Source: an uncultured Xylophilus sp. (lineage in GTDB: Bacteria; Pseudomonadota; Gammaproteobacteria; Burkholderiales; Burkholderiaceae_C). From it: a stretch of 51,429 bases of DNA. Below the pieces are notes generated by a model. That model saw only the letters and a program-made list of their open reading frames with translations, made no database searches and had not been told where the DNA came from. Within the stretch, counting starts at the first letter, position 1; every line of letters starts with the position of its first letter. The stretch is taken from the NCBI GenBank assembly GCA_913776965.1, contig CAJYQL010000030.1, positions 1-51,429 of the forward strand, read 5' to 3'. The translations under genes and the position numbers were made by a program. Of the stretch, positions 31,979 to 42,128 are shown piece after piece.

Positions 31979-32536
31979 ATGCGCGTCGTAGGCTTCGCCG
32001 GCTATTCCGGCGCCGGCAAGACCACGCTGCTGGAGCAGGTGGTGCGCCTGCTGGCGACCGGCGGCGCCCGCGTCGCGGTCATCAAGCACGCCCACCACCG
32101 CTTCGACATCGACCACGAAGGCAAGGACAGCTGGCGCCACCGCAAGGCCGGCGCGCAGGAAGTGCTGGTGGTGTCGGACATCCGCATGGCGCTGATGCGC
32201 GAATTCCTCGCGCCGCGCGAGCCCGAGGTGCATGCGCTGATCGCCGAGATCGACCCGGCGACCGACTGGCTGCTGGTCGAGGGCTTCCGCGGCAGCGACC
32301 TGCCGAAGATCGAGGTGTGGCGCGCGCCGTCGCCCGACTTCGACGCCCGGCCGGCGCGCTACCCCGACGACCCGCAGGTGCGGGCGATCTGCACCGACGC
32401 GACCCGCGACCGGCTGCCGGTGCCGACCGACCTGCCGCTGCTCGACTGGACCGACGCGCCCGCCGTCGTCGCCTGGATGCAGGCGCACGCTGCGGCCTTC
32501 GACTACTGCCCGCCGGCGGGCGCATCGGCATCCTGA
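31979..32536 (+). CDS. mobB: Molybdopterin-guanine dinucleotide biosynthesis protein MobB
   Basis: GTP-binding accessory protein that helps MobA attach GMP to molybdopterin. 185 aa. P-loop GYSGAGKTTLLEQVV near the N-terminus, followed by KHAHHRFDIDHEGKDSWRHR and GAQEVLVVSD, all typical. It opens the mobB-moeA-moaD-moaE block. The Shine-Dalgarno is weak. Confidence 0.95.
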   Translation: MRVVGFAGYSGAGKTTLLEQVVRLLATGGARVAVIKHAHHRFDIDHEGKDSWRHRKAGAQEVLVVSDIRMALMREFLAPREPEVHALIAEIDPATDWLLVEGFRGSDLPKIEVWRAPSPDFDARPARYPDDPQVRAICTDATRDRLPVPTDLPLLDWTDAPAVVAWMQAHAAAFDYCPPAGASAS

Positions 32537-32617
32537 AAGGCAGCGCCTGCGCACCGTGCAGCGCGCCGCCAAGAGCCGCCAGCAGGCGCCCCGGCATCCT
32601 GCCGCACCCGAACTCCT

Positions 32618-32666
32618 GATTCCATAGCGCACTGCGCAGGCCCCACCTGCGCAAAATCATGATTCG
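32618..32666 (+). repeat. Dispersed ~49-bp repeat, copy B (mobB-moeA gap)
   Basis: TTCCATAGC, a palindrome of TGCGCAGG (32633-32640) and CCTGCGCA (32646-32653), then TGATTCGCC, aligned end to end with copy A. The rest of the 183-bp gap holds no gene. Confidence 0.7.
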
Positions 32667-32719
32667 CCTCCGAATCTTCCGGTTGCGGCACCACGCCCCG
32701 CCGCGCCGACAATCGGGGC

Positions 32720-33994
32720 ATGACTGAACCCCTTTCCCCCGCCGCCGCCCAGCCGCTGTCGGCCGGCGCGCCCCGCAAGGCGCTCACCCCGCTCGACGAC
32801 GCACTGGCCGAGCTGCTGTCGCATGCCGCGCCGCTCGGCGCGCTTGAATCCGTCTCCACCTTCGACGCCGACGGCCGGGTGCTGGCCGAGGACCTGCGGT
32901 CCGCCCTGCAGGTGCCGCCGCAGGACAACAGCGCGATGGACGGCTACGCGGTCCGCGCGGCCGACATCGCCGCCGCCGGCACCGTGCTGCCGGTCGCCCA
33001 GCGCATCGCGGCCGGCCAGGCGCCGCAGCCGCTGGCCGCCGGCACGGCCGCCCGCATCTTCACCGGCGCGCCGATCCCGCCGGGCGCCGACGCCGTCGTG
33101 ATGCAGGAGCACTGCACCGCCCTGGACGGCGGCGCGGCCGTCCGCATCGACCGACCGGCCGCCGCCGGCACCGCGATCCGCCGCGCCGGCGAGGACGTGG
33201 CGCTCGGCGCCGTCGTGCTGTCGCGCGGCACCCGCCTGACCCCCGGCGCGCTCGGCATGGCCGCGAGCATCGGCCGGGCAGAGCTGACCGTCGCCCGCCG
33301 GCCGCGCGTCGCACTCTTTTCCACCGGCGACGAGCTGGTCATGCCTGGCGAGGTGCCGCCCGAGGCGATGCCGCCCGGCGCGATCTACCACTCCACCCGC
33401 TTCTTGCTGCGCGCGCTGCTGCAGCGCGCCGGCTGCGCCGTGACCGACCTGGGCATCGTGCCCGACCGGTTCGACGCGACGGTCGAGGCGCTGCGCGGCG
33501 CCGCCGCGTCGCACGACCTGGTGCTGACCAGCGGCGGCGTCTCGGTCGGCGAGGAGGACCACGTCAAGCCCGCCGTGCAGGCGCTGGGCGAGCTCACGCT
33601 CTGGCAGATGGCGATGAAGCCCGGCAAACCCTTCGCCTACGGCCGCGTGGCTGGCGCGCATTTCATCGGCCTGCCGGGCAACCCGGTCTCCAGCTTCGTG
33701 ACCTTTTTGATGATGGTGCGGCCCTTCGTGCTGGCGCTGCAGGGCGCGGCCCGTGTCGCGCCGCAGCCGATGCGGCTGCCGGCCCATTTCGCCTGGCCCA
33801 AGGCCGACCCGCGGCGCGAATTCCTGCGCGTGTCGCGCAACGACCAGGGCGGGCTGGAGCTGTTCGCCCACCAGGGCTCCGGCGTGCTGACCTCGGTAGT
33901 CTGGGGCGACGGGCTGGTGGACAACCCGCCGTCCACCCCCATCGCGCACGGCGACCTGGTGCGCTTCCTGCCCTTCGCGGAGCTGCTGGCATGA
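32720..33994 (+). CDS. moeA: Molybdopterin molybdenumtransferase MoeA
   Basis: Inserts molybdate into adenylated molybdopterin. 424 aa. Conserved blocks: VPPQDNSAMDGYAVRAADI, RIFTGAPIPPGADAVVMQEH, TSGGVSVGEEDHVKPAV and FIGLPGNPVSSFVTF. The start ATG at 32720 is near the first conserved sequence. It overlaps moaD by four bases (ATGA). Confidence 0.97.
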   Translation: MTEPLSPAAAQPLSAGAPRKALTPLDDALAELLSHAAPLGALESVSTFDADGRVLAEDLRSALQVPPQDNSAMDGYAVRAADIAAAGTVLPVAQRIAAGQAPQPLAAGTAARIFTGAPIPPGADAVVMQEHCTALDGGAAVRIDRPAAAGTAIRRAGEDVALGAVVLSRGTRLTPGALGMAASIGRAELTVARRPRVALFSTGDELVMPGEVPPEAMPPGAIYHSTRFLLRALLQRAGCAVTDLGIVPDRFDATVEALRGAAASHDLVLTSGGVSVGEEDHVKPAVQALGELTLWQMAMKPGKPFAYGRVAGAHFIGLPGNPVSSFVTFLMMVRPFVLALQGAARVAPQPMRLPAHFAWPKADPRREFLRVSRNDQGGLELFAHQGSGVLTSVVWGDGLVDNPPSTPIAHGDLVRFLPFAELLA

Positions 33995-34287
33995 CGACGA
34001 CAACGACCACGACGACGACCGACACGCCCACCCCCCGGACCCTGACCGTGCGCTACTTCGCCTCGGTCCGCGAGGCCGTCGGCACCGGCAGCGAACACCT
34101 GCAGACCGCCGCCGCGACTGCCGGCGCGTTGCGCGACGAACTGATCGCCCGCGGCGCCCCCTGGGCCGACGCCCTGGCCCGCGGCCGCGCCGTGCGCATC
34201 GCCGTGGACCAGACGATGGCGCGCGACGACGCACCGCTCGCCGGCGCGGCCGAGGTCGCGTTCTTCCCGCCGGTGACGGGGGGCTGA
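33991..34287 (+). CDS. moaD: Molybdopterin synthase sulfur carrier subunit MoaD
   Basis: Ubiquitin-like small subunit of molybdopterin synthase; its C-terminal glycine is thiocarboxylated and donates sulfur. 98 aa. RYFASVREAVGTGSEHL opens the fold and AEVAFFPPVTGG supplies the essential C-terminal GG. The N-terminus is unusual: nine threonines in a row from an ACG/ACA/ACC tract, probably slippage-derived. Overlaps moeA (ATGA) and is 3 bp from moaE. Confidence 0.95.
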   Translation: MTTTTTTTTTDTPTPRTLTVRYFASVREAVGTGSEHLQTAAATAGALRDELIARGAPWADALARGRAVRIAVDQTMARDDAPLAGAAEVAFFPPVTGG

Positions 34288-34290
34288 GCG

Positions 34291-34788
34291 ATGGCGGATA
34301 CGCAGCGACACCCGCAGCAGCCACGCGTGGCGGTCCAGACCGCCGACTTCGACCTGAGCGACGAGGTCGCCCGCCTGCGCGCCGGCGACGGCGGCGTGGG
34401 CGCGGTGGTCGCTTTCGTCGGCACCGTACGCGACCGGGGCGGCGACCTCACCGTGTCGGCGATGGAGCTGGAGCACTACCCCGGCATGACCGAGAAGTCG
34501 ATCGAGGCGATGGTCGACGCGGCCCACGCCCGCTTCGACATCCGCGCCGCCCGGGTGGTGCACCGCATCGGCCTGCTGCAGCCGCAGGACCAGATCGTGC
34601 TGGTCGCCGTCGCCTCGGCCCACCGCGGCGAGGCGTTCCAGGCATGCGAGTTTCTGATGGATTATTTGAAGACCCAGGCGCCGTTCTGGAAGAAGGAGAC
34701 GACGCCGGAGGGGGCGCGGTGGGTGGATGCGCGGGTGGCGGATGATGCGGCGTTGGCGCGGTGGGGGATTGAGGTGTCGCGGAATTGA
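34291..34788 (+). CDS. moaE: Molybdopterin synthase catalytic subunit MoaE
   Basis: Large subunit of molybdopterin synthase, converting precursor Z with sulfur from MoaD. 165 aa. Conserved blocks: GAVVAFVGTVRDRGGD, ELEHYPGMTEKSIEAMVDAA, VVHRIGLLQPQDQIVLVAVA and PFWKKETTPEGARWVDA, including the catalytic lysines. End of the molybdopterin block; just downstream the base composition turns AT-richer. Confidence 0.97.
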   Translation: MADTQRHPQQPRVAVQTADFDLSDEVARLRAGDGGVGAVVAFVGTVRDRGGDLTVSAMELEHYPGMTEKSIEAMVDAAHARFDIRAARVVHRIGLLQPQDQIVLVAVASAHRGEAFQACEFLMDYLKTQAPFWKKETTPEGARWVDARVADDAALARWGIEVSRN

Positions 34789-34798
34789 TGGACTTACT

Positions 34799-35324
34799 AT
34801 GACCGCCTTCGGCCAGAAGCAGTCATCGGAAATGCACCTTTCAAGCGGCACGGATGAAAGAGACTTCGCGATCACCGCCGCGTATTTTCATCTCGGCTTA
34901 GAAGCAGGCATTTTCTGTGTCGAGCAAGTTCGAGATTGGGCACTCGCGATAGTCGAATGCGCGGTGCGCGCCGCCACTTGAAATTGTCGAGGTTTTGGCG
35001 AGTAGAAACCTTCTCAATTTGATTGAGGCGCTAAAGGCCGTTCCCGGTGTTAGGGATGTCGAGTCGGCTGCTAGATAGCTGTTGTATACACTGAACCGCG
35101 AGCTTGCCTCCGATGGTCATGGAGCGAGGACGGTGCTATAGCAGGTGCTTCAAATCGCTCAGTCGACTGGTCTAGATGAGGAGATCCGGTTTGCATTCGA
35201 TGGCATTGATGACAGCTTCGCGCTGGCACAGTCAGGCACTTACGGGACGTTTGAGGACTGCAAGAGCGAGCTGCTGACCGCCTTGTTGCGGTGGGGAGCA
35301 ACACCGGCTTTGCATCTTTCCTAA
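34799..35324 (+). pseudogene. Decayed hypothetical gene (one frameshift, two internal stops)
   Basis: An ATG at 34799 opens 60 codons ending RDWALAIVECAVRAAT and a TGA. Continuing from 34980 in another phase, the sequence encodes EIVEVLASRNLLNLIEALKA, then a TAG, LLYTLNRELASDGHGARTVL, another TAG, and QVLQIAQSTGLDEEIRFAFD with GTYGTFEDCKSELLTALLRW and a final stop at 35322. The joined product would be ~170 aa with a continuous helical, acidic character, reminiscent of small cytoplasmic immunity-type proteins, but I do not recognise the family. The first codons lie inside a palindromic repeat (34800-34825), so the true start may be elsewhere. Composition is AT-richer than the neighbours, pointing to acquired DNA. 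Confidence 0.6.
34800..34825. repeat. Imperfect palindrome, GACCGC...GCaGTC type
   Basis: TGACCGCCTTC..GAAGCAGTCA, followed by TCGGA. The same layout recurs at 36389-36416. Confidence 0.6.
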
Positions 35325-35350
35325 CTTCTGCTTCGGAGCGTCACCATGGT

Positions 35351-35370
35351 CGGCTTTGGGCCCAAGGCAG
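35351..35370. repeat. Imperfect palindrome around GCTTTGGGCCCAAGGC
   Basis: A shorter, decayed version of the perfect palindrome at 35957-35982, centred on GGGCCC, just past the decayed gene. Confidence 0.5.
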
Positions 35371-35403
35371 CCCCGCTCCGGTTAGCGATTTTAACCAGAT
35401 AAG

Positions 35404-35444
35404 CCAATTAAAATTGGTTGCCAAACAAAGAATGAGGCTATTAT
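35404..35444 (+). promoter_or_regulatory. AT-rich promoter region of the DUF3592 gene
   Basis: An inverted repeat CCAATT-AA-AATTGG (35404-35417) is followed by TTGCCA and TATTAT (35439-35444). With this -10 the mRNA would start at or next to the ATG at 35452; no Shine-Dalgarno is present, so leaderless translation is possible. Confidence 0.4.
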
Positions 35445-35451
35445 AGTAATT

Positions 35452-35955
35452 ATGAAAAAAGTGGCCCTGGTTTTGACCGCTTTGGTCTGTGGACTGTTTG
35501 GGATTATGCTCGGATCATTTGCCATTGAAGGTCTTGTGGCGCAAGAATCAGCGCGCTCATGGCCAACTACTGCGGGGGTTGTGCGCTCAGAAAAAATTCA
35601 TCCATCTAACGGACGCATGGGGCTGCACTGGTGTGTTAGCTGGAGTTACGAATACACAATAAACGGAAAAATTTATACTGGTGATCGGCGAACATTTGGA
35701 GCATTCGATTGCCATAGAAGGCGGAAAAATGCTGAAAATGAAGCGCATTCACTTCCTGTCGGTACCCGCGTCGTGGTTTTTTACCAGCCAGAAGCGCCGT
35801 CCAATGCAACTCTAAGCGCGACAAGCGAAAGCTCGTTCCTTTGGTGGCTTTTTGTCGCCGTCGCTGCAGCCTTCGTAACGATAGCTGTGTTGATAGTCTT
35901 TCAGTCGAAAAAACTAGACATGAAATTAGTGCGTAGCGACGCGAAAGAAACTTAG
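35452..35955 (+). CDS. DUF3592 domain membrane protein
   Basis: 167 aa. An N-terminal signal-anchor helix (~4-28, ALVLTALVCGLFGIMLGSF), an extracytoplasmic domain (~35-125) with the DUF3592 pattern of W-P-T-T-x-G-x-V, YEYTINGKIYTGDRRTFG and PVGTRVVVFYQPEAPSNATL, and a second transmembrane helix (~128-152). Short basic C-terminus inside the cell. Function of the family is unknown. Codon use is much more A/T-rich than the flanking genes, so it was probably acquired. Palindromes flank it on both sides. Confidence 0.82.
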   Translation: MKKVALVLTALVCGLFGIMLGSFAIEGLVAQESARSWPTTAGVVRSEKIHPSNGRMGLHWCVSWSYEYTINGKIYTGDRRTFGAFDCHRRRKNAENEAHSLPVGTRVVVFYQPEAPSNATLSATSESSFLWWLFVAVAAAFVTIAVLIVFQSKKLDMKLVRSDAKET

Positions 35956-35956
35956 C

Positions 35957-35982
35957 AGTCTGCTTTGGGCCCAAAGCAGACT
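35957..35982. repeat. Perfect 26-bp palindrome AGTCTGCTTTGGG/CCCAAAGCAGACT
   Basis: Exactly self-complementary, starting directly after the DUF3592 stop. Read on the plus strand it runs into CTTTTG, so it may also act as that gene's terminator. Related copies at 35351 and, more loosely, 34800 and 36389. Confidence 0.8.
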
Positions 35983-36022
35983 TTTGATTCGCTCAAAGGC
36001 GTACACAGGACCACGCCCAATG

Positions 36023-36352
36023 CTAGGCTGGGCGCGTTTGCAGCGCCCGTTTGGTCGCCAATAACCGAGCAAGCATATTCGCGTCATTGTGGAGTATTTT
36101 GGGCGACTTGCCGAAGTCCAGCCACGCATGCTCTGAAACCCACTCACTATTGCCCCACGTCGATTTTTGGGACGGACTCTTCGGAGTTGGCTTCTCCGCG
36201 ATGCTATGACCATCCTCAAGATGGTTTAACTCAAAACCTCTGCTCCCCAGCCGGAACCAGAGCGTTACCAAAGATACAGCGCCCGGGGGCGCCTCGCCCG
36301 CAACTGTTGATCCCTGCTCTGCCGCCATTGAAGTGGCTCCAAAAGGCAGCAT
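36023..36352 (-). CDS. Unidentified small ORF in the accessory island
   Basis: 109 codons from an ATG at 36352. The C-terminal two thirds (GFELNHLEDGHSIAEKPTPK, STWGNSEWVSEHAWLDFGKS) look like a real soluble protein in amino acid balance, whereas the N-terminus is less convincing and there is no clear Shine-Dalgarno. It may be a fragment of a larger ancestral gene. No family recognised. Lies between two palindromes; nothing else was seen in 35983-36458. Confidence 0.35.
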   Translation of the reverse strand: MLPFGATSMAAEQGSTVAGEAPPGAVSLVTLWFRLGSRGFELNHLEDGHSIAEKPTPKSPSQKSTWGNSEWVSEHAWLDFGKSPKILHNDANMLARLLATKRALQTRPA

Positions 36353-36388
36353 GCTGCCAGATAAACCTGGGCTGGAATGCGATGGCGC

Positions 36389-36416
36389 ATGACCGCTCTT
36401 GGCCGAAAGCGGTCAT
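36389..36416. repeat. Palindrome ATGACCGCT/AGCGGTCAT
   Basis: Two perfect 9-bp arms around a 10-nt centre (CTTGGCCGAA), followed by CGGA as at 34826. It marks the right end of the AT-rich island. Confidence 0.7.
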
Positions 36417-36458
36417 CGGATAGATTCAATTCAAAGAATATAAGTCGCTCTTGTCGAC

Positions 36459-37379
36459 CTATCGATCAATTTGGCGCTTCGGTGTCATATCGGAAGCGCA
36501 ATTGAATCCACGCTGGGCTGTTGACAGTGCACCTGCCGCCCGTTGCACTTCTATTTCCTGCTGCGCCAGTCCCCCCTGCGCCCGGAAGACCGCATCACTC
36601 TGCAAACGCGCCACAGCCGCAGCCCCCACCAGCATCCCCGCCTCCACATCGCTCGGCCAGTGCACGCCGCAGATCGCCCGGCTCTGCGCATATTGCCGGC
36701 CGCGGTGCAGCAGCGCATCCGCGCGGTCGGGCGCGATGCCGGTCAGCACCAGCGCCCAGGCCCAGCCGATGGCGGCGTGGCCGGAGGGGTAGGAGCCGTC
36801 TTTCGACAGTGAGGCTTCCTCGTCCGGCGTGCAGCTCGGCGCGTTCAGGGCGGCGTAGGGGCGGGTGCGGCGGTAATGGTCCTTGGCGGCGTAGGTCGGA
36901 CCGGCGGCATCGACGAGGGTGCGGCGCAGCAGGGTGTAGAGGTGCGGCGTCGCGGTTTCCGACACTTGGACGCCCAGCGCGCAGGCGAATGCGTTGGCGG
37001 CGGCGGGGAAGTGCAGGTCGGCGTCGCGCACCGCCAGCGCGCCGCGCGGGGTGGCACGCAGGGCGCCCAATTCCTGCAGGCCGGCCAGGTCGGCGGCGAA
37101 GGCGGGCGTGCCTGCGGCGGGCGGGGGCGGCAGCAGCGCGCGGCTGTCGGGCCAGGCGGTGCGGGGCAGGTAGCCGTTGAGGTAGCCGGGCCACATCTCG
37201 CCGATGGCGGCGGGGTCGGTCGGGGGGAGGGCGGTTGCCGGCGCGGCGGCAGGGACGGTGGCGACCGCCGGGGCGGGCGGCGCGGCCGGTGCAGGCGTGG
37301 TCGCCAGCGGGCCGCACGCCGCGGCCAGGGCCGCACCACCCGCCAGCAGCAGCGCCCGGGCGGCGGTGCGCGCCGTCAT
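36459..37379 (-). CDS. Class A non-specific acid phosphatase (PAP2 superfamily) lipoprotein
   Basis: 306 aa. A lipoprotein signal (LLLAGGAALAAACGP) is followed by a Pro/Ala-rich linker and a PhoN-like domain. The complete class A signature is present: KDHYRRTRP (K-x6-RP), GSYPSGH, and SRAICGVHWPSD (SR-x5-H-x3-D). These enzymes dephosphorylate organic phosphomonoesters outside the cytoplasm; substrate here is unknown. The ATG shares one base with the Bug receptor stop (TGATG), so the two are translationally coupled, an unusual pairing. The C-terminus ends in the first GC-rich DNA after the AT-rich island. Confidence 0.92.
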   Translation of the reverse strand: MTARTAARALLLAGGAALAAACGPLATTPAPAAPPAPAVATVPAAAPATALPPTDPAAIGEMWPGYLNGYLPRTAWPDSRALLPPPPAAGTPAFAADLAGLQELGALRATPRGALAVRDADLHFPAAANAFACALGVQVSETATPHLYTLLRRTLVDAAGPTYAAKDHYRRTRPYAALNAPSCTPDEEASLSKDGSYPSGHAAIGWAWALVLTGIAPDRADALLHRGRQYAQSRAICGVHWPSDVEAGMLVGAAAVARLQSDAVFRAQGGLAQQEIEVQRAAGALSTAQRGFNCASDMTPKRQIDR

Positions 37380-38344
37380 CACTGCGGCTGGAATCCGCTG
37401 GTGCGGATGATCCGGGTCCACGACTGGGTATACGCCTTTTCGCGGGCTGCAAACTGCGCCTGCGGCAGGTAGCCGACGGCCAGGCCCAGGTTGGCGAAAC
37501 GCTCGCGCACGTCCTGCATCGCCAGCACCTTGGCCATCGCGTCGGAAAAGCGGTCGATCACCGGCTGCGGCGTGCCGGCGGGCGCAAACACGCCGTAGTA
37601 CGGCATGTCCTCCAGCCCCTTCAGGCCGAGTTCGGCGAAGGTCGGCACCTCGGGCAGCAGCGGCTGGCGGCGCTCGCCCACCACCGCGACGATGCGCAGC
37701 TTGCCGGCCTTCTGGTTCTCGATCAGGTCGGGCACCGAGCCGATGCCGGCGGGGATCTGGTTGCCCAGCATGTCGGCCACCATCGGCGCGCTGCCGCGGT
37801 AGGGCACCGGCTGCAGGTCGAGCTTGTTGGCGTCGGCCACCAGCTTGACGGTGAATTCGGGCGTACTGGCCGGCGCCGGGATGCCGACGCTGCTCTTGCC
37901 GCCCTGCGACTTCACCCAGGCGACGTATTCGGCATACGTCCGGGCGGGCGTGCCGCCCGACACGGCCAGCGCGTTGGCAAATGTGGCGAAGCCGGCGACC
38001 GGCACGAAGTCGCGGGCCGGCTCGAAGCCCGGGTTCTTCACCACCAGCGGCAGGACCGAGATGGTGTGGTCGTGCGTCACGAAGAAGGTGTGGCCGTCGG
38101 GTGCGGCCGCCTTCAGCGCCTGCGCGGCGATCTGGCCGCCGGCGCCGGCGCGGTTCTCGACGATCACGGTGTTGCCCAGCAGCGGCTGCAGCTTCTCGGC
38201 CAGGGTGCGGGCGATGGCGTCGGTGCCGCCGCCGGGCGGGAAGCCGACCAGGAGCCGCACGGGGGTGTCGGCCTGAGCGGTGCCGCCGGCGAGGCAGGCC
38301 AGCAGGCCGCCGAGGGCGAGAAGACGTCGTTGCATCGAGAACAT
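37379..38344 (-). CDS. Bug-type (tripartite tricarboxylate transporter) substrate-binding protein
   Basis: 321-aa periplasmic receptor. Signal peptide ([20 protein letters not shown]) followed by [19 protein letters not shown], the family's N-terminal hallmark, and [20 protein letters not shown]. Bug proteins bind small carboxylates or aromatics; the cognate TctA/TctB membrane subunits are not in the window, as is common for orphan Bug genes of Burkholderiales. ATG at 38344 is preferred to one three codons later because of an upstream GGAG. Coupled to the downstream phosphatase. Confidence 0.93.
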   Translation of the reverse strand: MFSMQRRLLALGGLLACLAGGTAQADTPVRLLVGFPPGGGTDAIARTLAEKLQPLLGNTVIVENRAGAGGQIAAQALKAAAPDGHTFFVTHDHTISVLPLVVKNPGFEPARDFVPVAGFATFANALAVSGGTPARTYAEYVAWVKSQGGKSSVGIPAPASTPEFTVKLVADANKLDLQPVPYRGSAPMVADMLGNQIPAGIGSVPDLIENQKAGKLRIVAVVGERRQPLLPEVPTFAELGLKGLEDMPYYGVFAPAGTPQPVIDRFSDAMAKVLAMQDVRERFANLGLAVGYLPQAQFAAREKAYTQSWTRIIRTSGFQPQ

Positions 38345-38448
38345 GGAAAGGCTCCGTCGAAGGGGAAGACAGCGGGAAGGGCGAAAGGGGCGGACGTGTG
38401 GCGGCCGGGCCGCAGGTTGACATTCGGCAACTGTCGGCATCGGCAACG

Positions 38449-38476
38449 CTTGAATCATTTCTGCCGGTCCTCAATT
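38449..38476 (+). promoter_or_regulatory. Sigma-32 (heat-shock) promoter of clpB
   Basis: CTTGAA, a 14-bp spacer and CCTCAATT match the RpoH consensus CTTGAA-N11-15-CCCCATNT well. Predicted start is about 16 bp before the clpB ATG. Confidence 0.6.
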
Positions 38477-38499
38477 GTTACGGCAACAGGAGATTCCCG

Positions 38500-41148
<2,649 letters not shown>

Positions 41149-41154
41149 CCCGGC

Positions 41155-41475
41155 ATGCTGATGAATTTCCTGCTCCGGGTGGTGCTGTTCGTGGTGGGCG
41201 CGGTGGTCGCGCTCAGCCTGGCGGCGCTGATGATGGTGCTTGCGATGGTCTGGATGCTGCGTGCCGGCTGGGCGCGGCTGACCGGCCGGCCGGTGATGCC
41301 GTGGACGATGCAGGTCGATCCGCTCGGCGGTTTCGCCCGCTACCGGGCGGCGCAGGCCCGGGCCGCACAGCCGGAAGAGCGCCGCTACCGGCCCGGCACC
41401 GAGCCGCTGCACATCCGCGGCGAGGGCGGCGACGTGACCGACGTCAAGGCCCGTCCGGTGCAGGACGGCCACTGA
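41155..41475 (+). CDS. Small single-pass membrane protein, function unknown
   Basis: 106 aa. The first ~38 residues form one long hydrophobic segment or two packed helices (LLRVVLFVVGAVVALSLAAL onward), and the rest is a basic, polar cytoplasmic tail (YRAAQARAAQPEERRYRPG). Six base pairs after the clpB stop, so co-transcription is likely. No family recognised. An ATG two codons later is an alternative start. Confidence 0.7.
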   Translation: MLMNFLLRVVLFVVGAVVALSLAALMMVLAMVWMLRAGWARLTGRPVMPWTMQVDPLGGFARYRAAQARAAQPEERRYRPGTEPLHIRGEGGDVTDVKARPVQDGH

Positions 41476-41492
41476 CCGGCCCCACGCGCACC

Positions 41493-41550
41493 TTGCTATC
41501 GTTTGTATAGCTGGTGGCGCAGGAGGGACGGGCGAAGAAGCCGTATTTCC
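41493..41550 (+). repeat. Dispersed ~49-bp repeat, copy C
   Basis: TTGCTATCG precedes TTTGTATAGC, TGGCGCAGGAGGGACGGGCG and GCCGTATTTCC, the same order and spacing as copy A, though the palindrome is decayed. Located between the small membrane protein and the deaminase terminator. Confidence 0.65.
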
Positions 41551-41553
41551 TTC

Positions 41554-41591
41554 ATGAAAAGCCGACGACGGGGCCCGCGGCCCCGTCGTCA
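41554..41591 (-). terminator. Terminator overlapping the deaminase stop codon
   Basis: A perfect 11-bp stem (41564-41574 with 41580-41590) closes a 5-nt loop and is followed on the minus strand by GGCTTTTC. The stem covers two bases of the deaminase stop codon. Confidence 0.85.
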
Positions 41592-42128
41592 TTTCCAGAA
41601 GCCGACGTGGCTTTCGCTCGCCTCGTCCACCAACGCCGGGCCGATGCAGTCGATCGGATGCGGCGAGGCGGCGAACACGTCGCGGCACGACAGTTCGGCG
41701 TCGCGCTGCTCGGCCCGCTCGCCGCGGAACACCCGCAGCCGCACCGCGTCGATGCCGAACACCACCCGGCCGACGTTGGACCAGAAGATCGCGCCGGCGC
41801 ACATCACGCAGGGTTCGGCCGAGGAATACAGCGTGGCGGCGGCCATCTGCTCGCGGCTCCAGCGGGCGCTGGCTTGCCGCACCAGGTTGGTTTCGGCGTG
41901 GCCGGTGCAGTGGCCGGTCTCGGTGGTGTTGCAGTAGGCCTCGCCCATCGTCGTGCCGTCGGGCGCGACCAGCACCGCACCGAACGGCCGGTTGCCGCGC
42001 TGCCGGGCGACGCCCGCCCAGCGGATCGCATCGCGCAGGTAGCGGCCGTCGCGTGCGTCGAGTTGCGCGGGTACCGGCAGCGCTGCGGCGGCGCGGGGCG
42101 CGGCCATCGGCATCACGGCGGCGCTCAT
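41589..42128 (-). CDS. CDA-fold nucleobase/nucleoside deaminase (guanine deaminase-like)
   Basis: 179 aa cytosolic zinc deaminase. The zinc ligands and catalytic glutamate are in GHAETNLVR (His-Ala-Glu) and SSAEPCVMCAGAIFWSNVGR (Cys-x-x-Cys). The same fold covers GuaD guanine deaminase, cytosine deaminase and tRNA deaminase TadA; the Thr-Asn after HAE and the extended N-terminus make TadA unlikely. Context argues for a purine substrate: translationally coupled (ATGA overlap) to an NMT1-type binding protein behind a putative xanthine riboswitch. Guanine deamination yields xanthine. Substrate remains an inference. Confidence 0.85.
   Translation of the reverse strand: MSAAVMPMAAPRAAAALPVPAQLDARDGRYLRDAIRWAGVARQRGNRPFGAVLVAPDGTTMGEAYCNTTETGHCTGHAETNLVRQASARWSREQMAAATLYSSAEPCVMCAGAIFWSNVGRVVFGIDAVRLRVFRGERAEQRDAELSCRDVFAASPHPIDCIGPALVDEASESHVGFWK

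Noticed and set aside
34727-34981. 84-codon frame starting inside moaE
   Set aside because: The first part is moaE in another phase; only the portion from 34799 can belong to the decayed gene.
38417-38422. Perfect TTGACA upstream of clpB
   Set aside because: No -10 hexamer at 16-18 bp; the CTTGAA/CCTCAATT pair further downstream explains clpB better.
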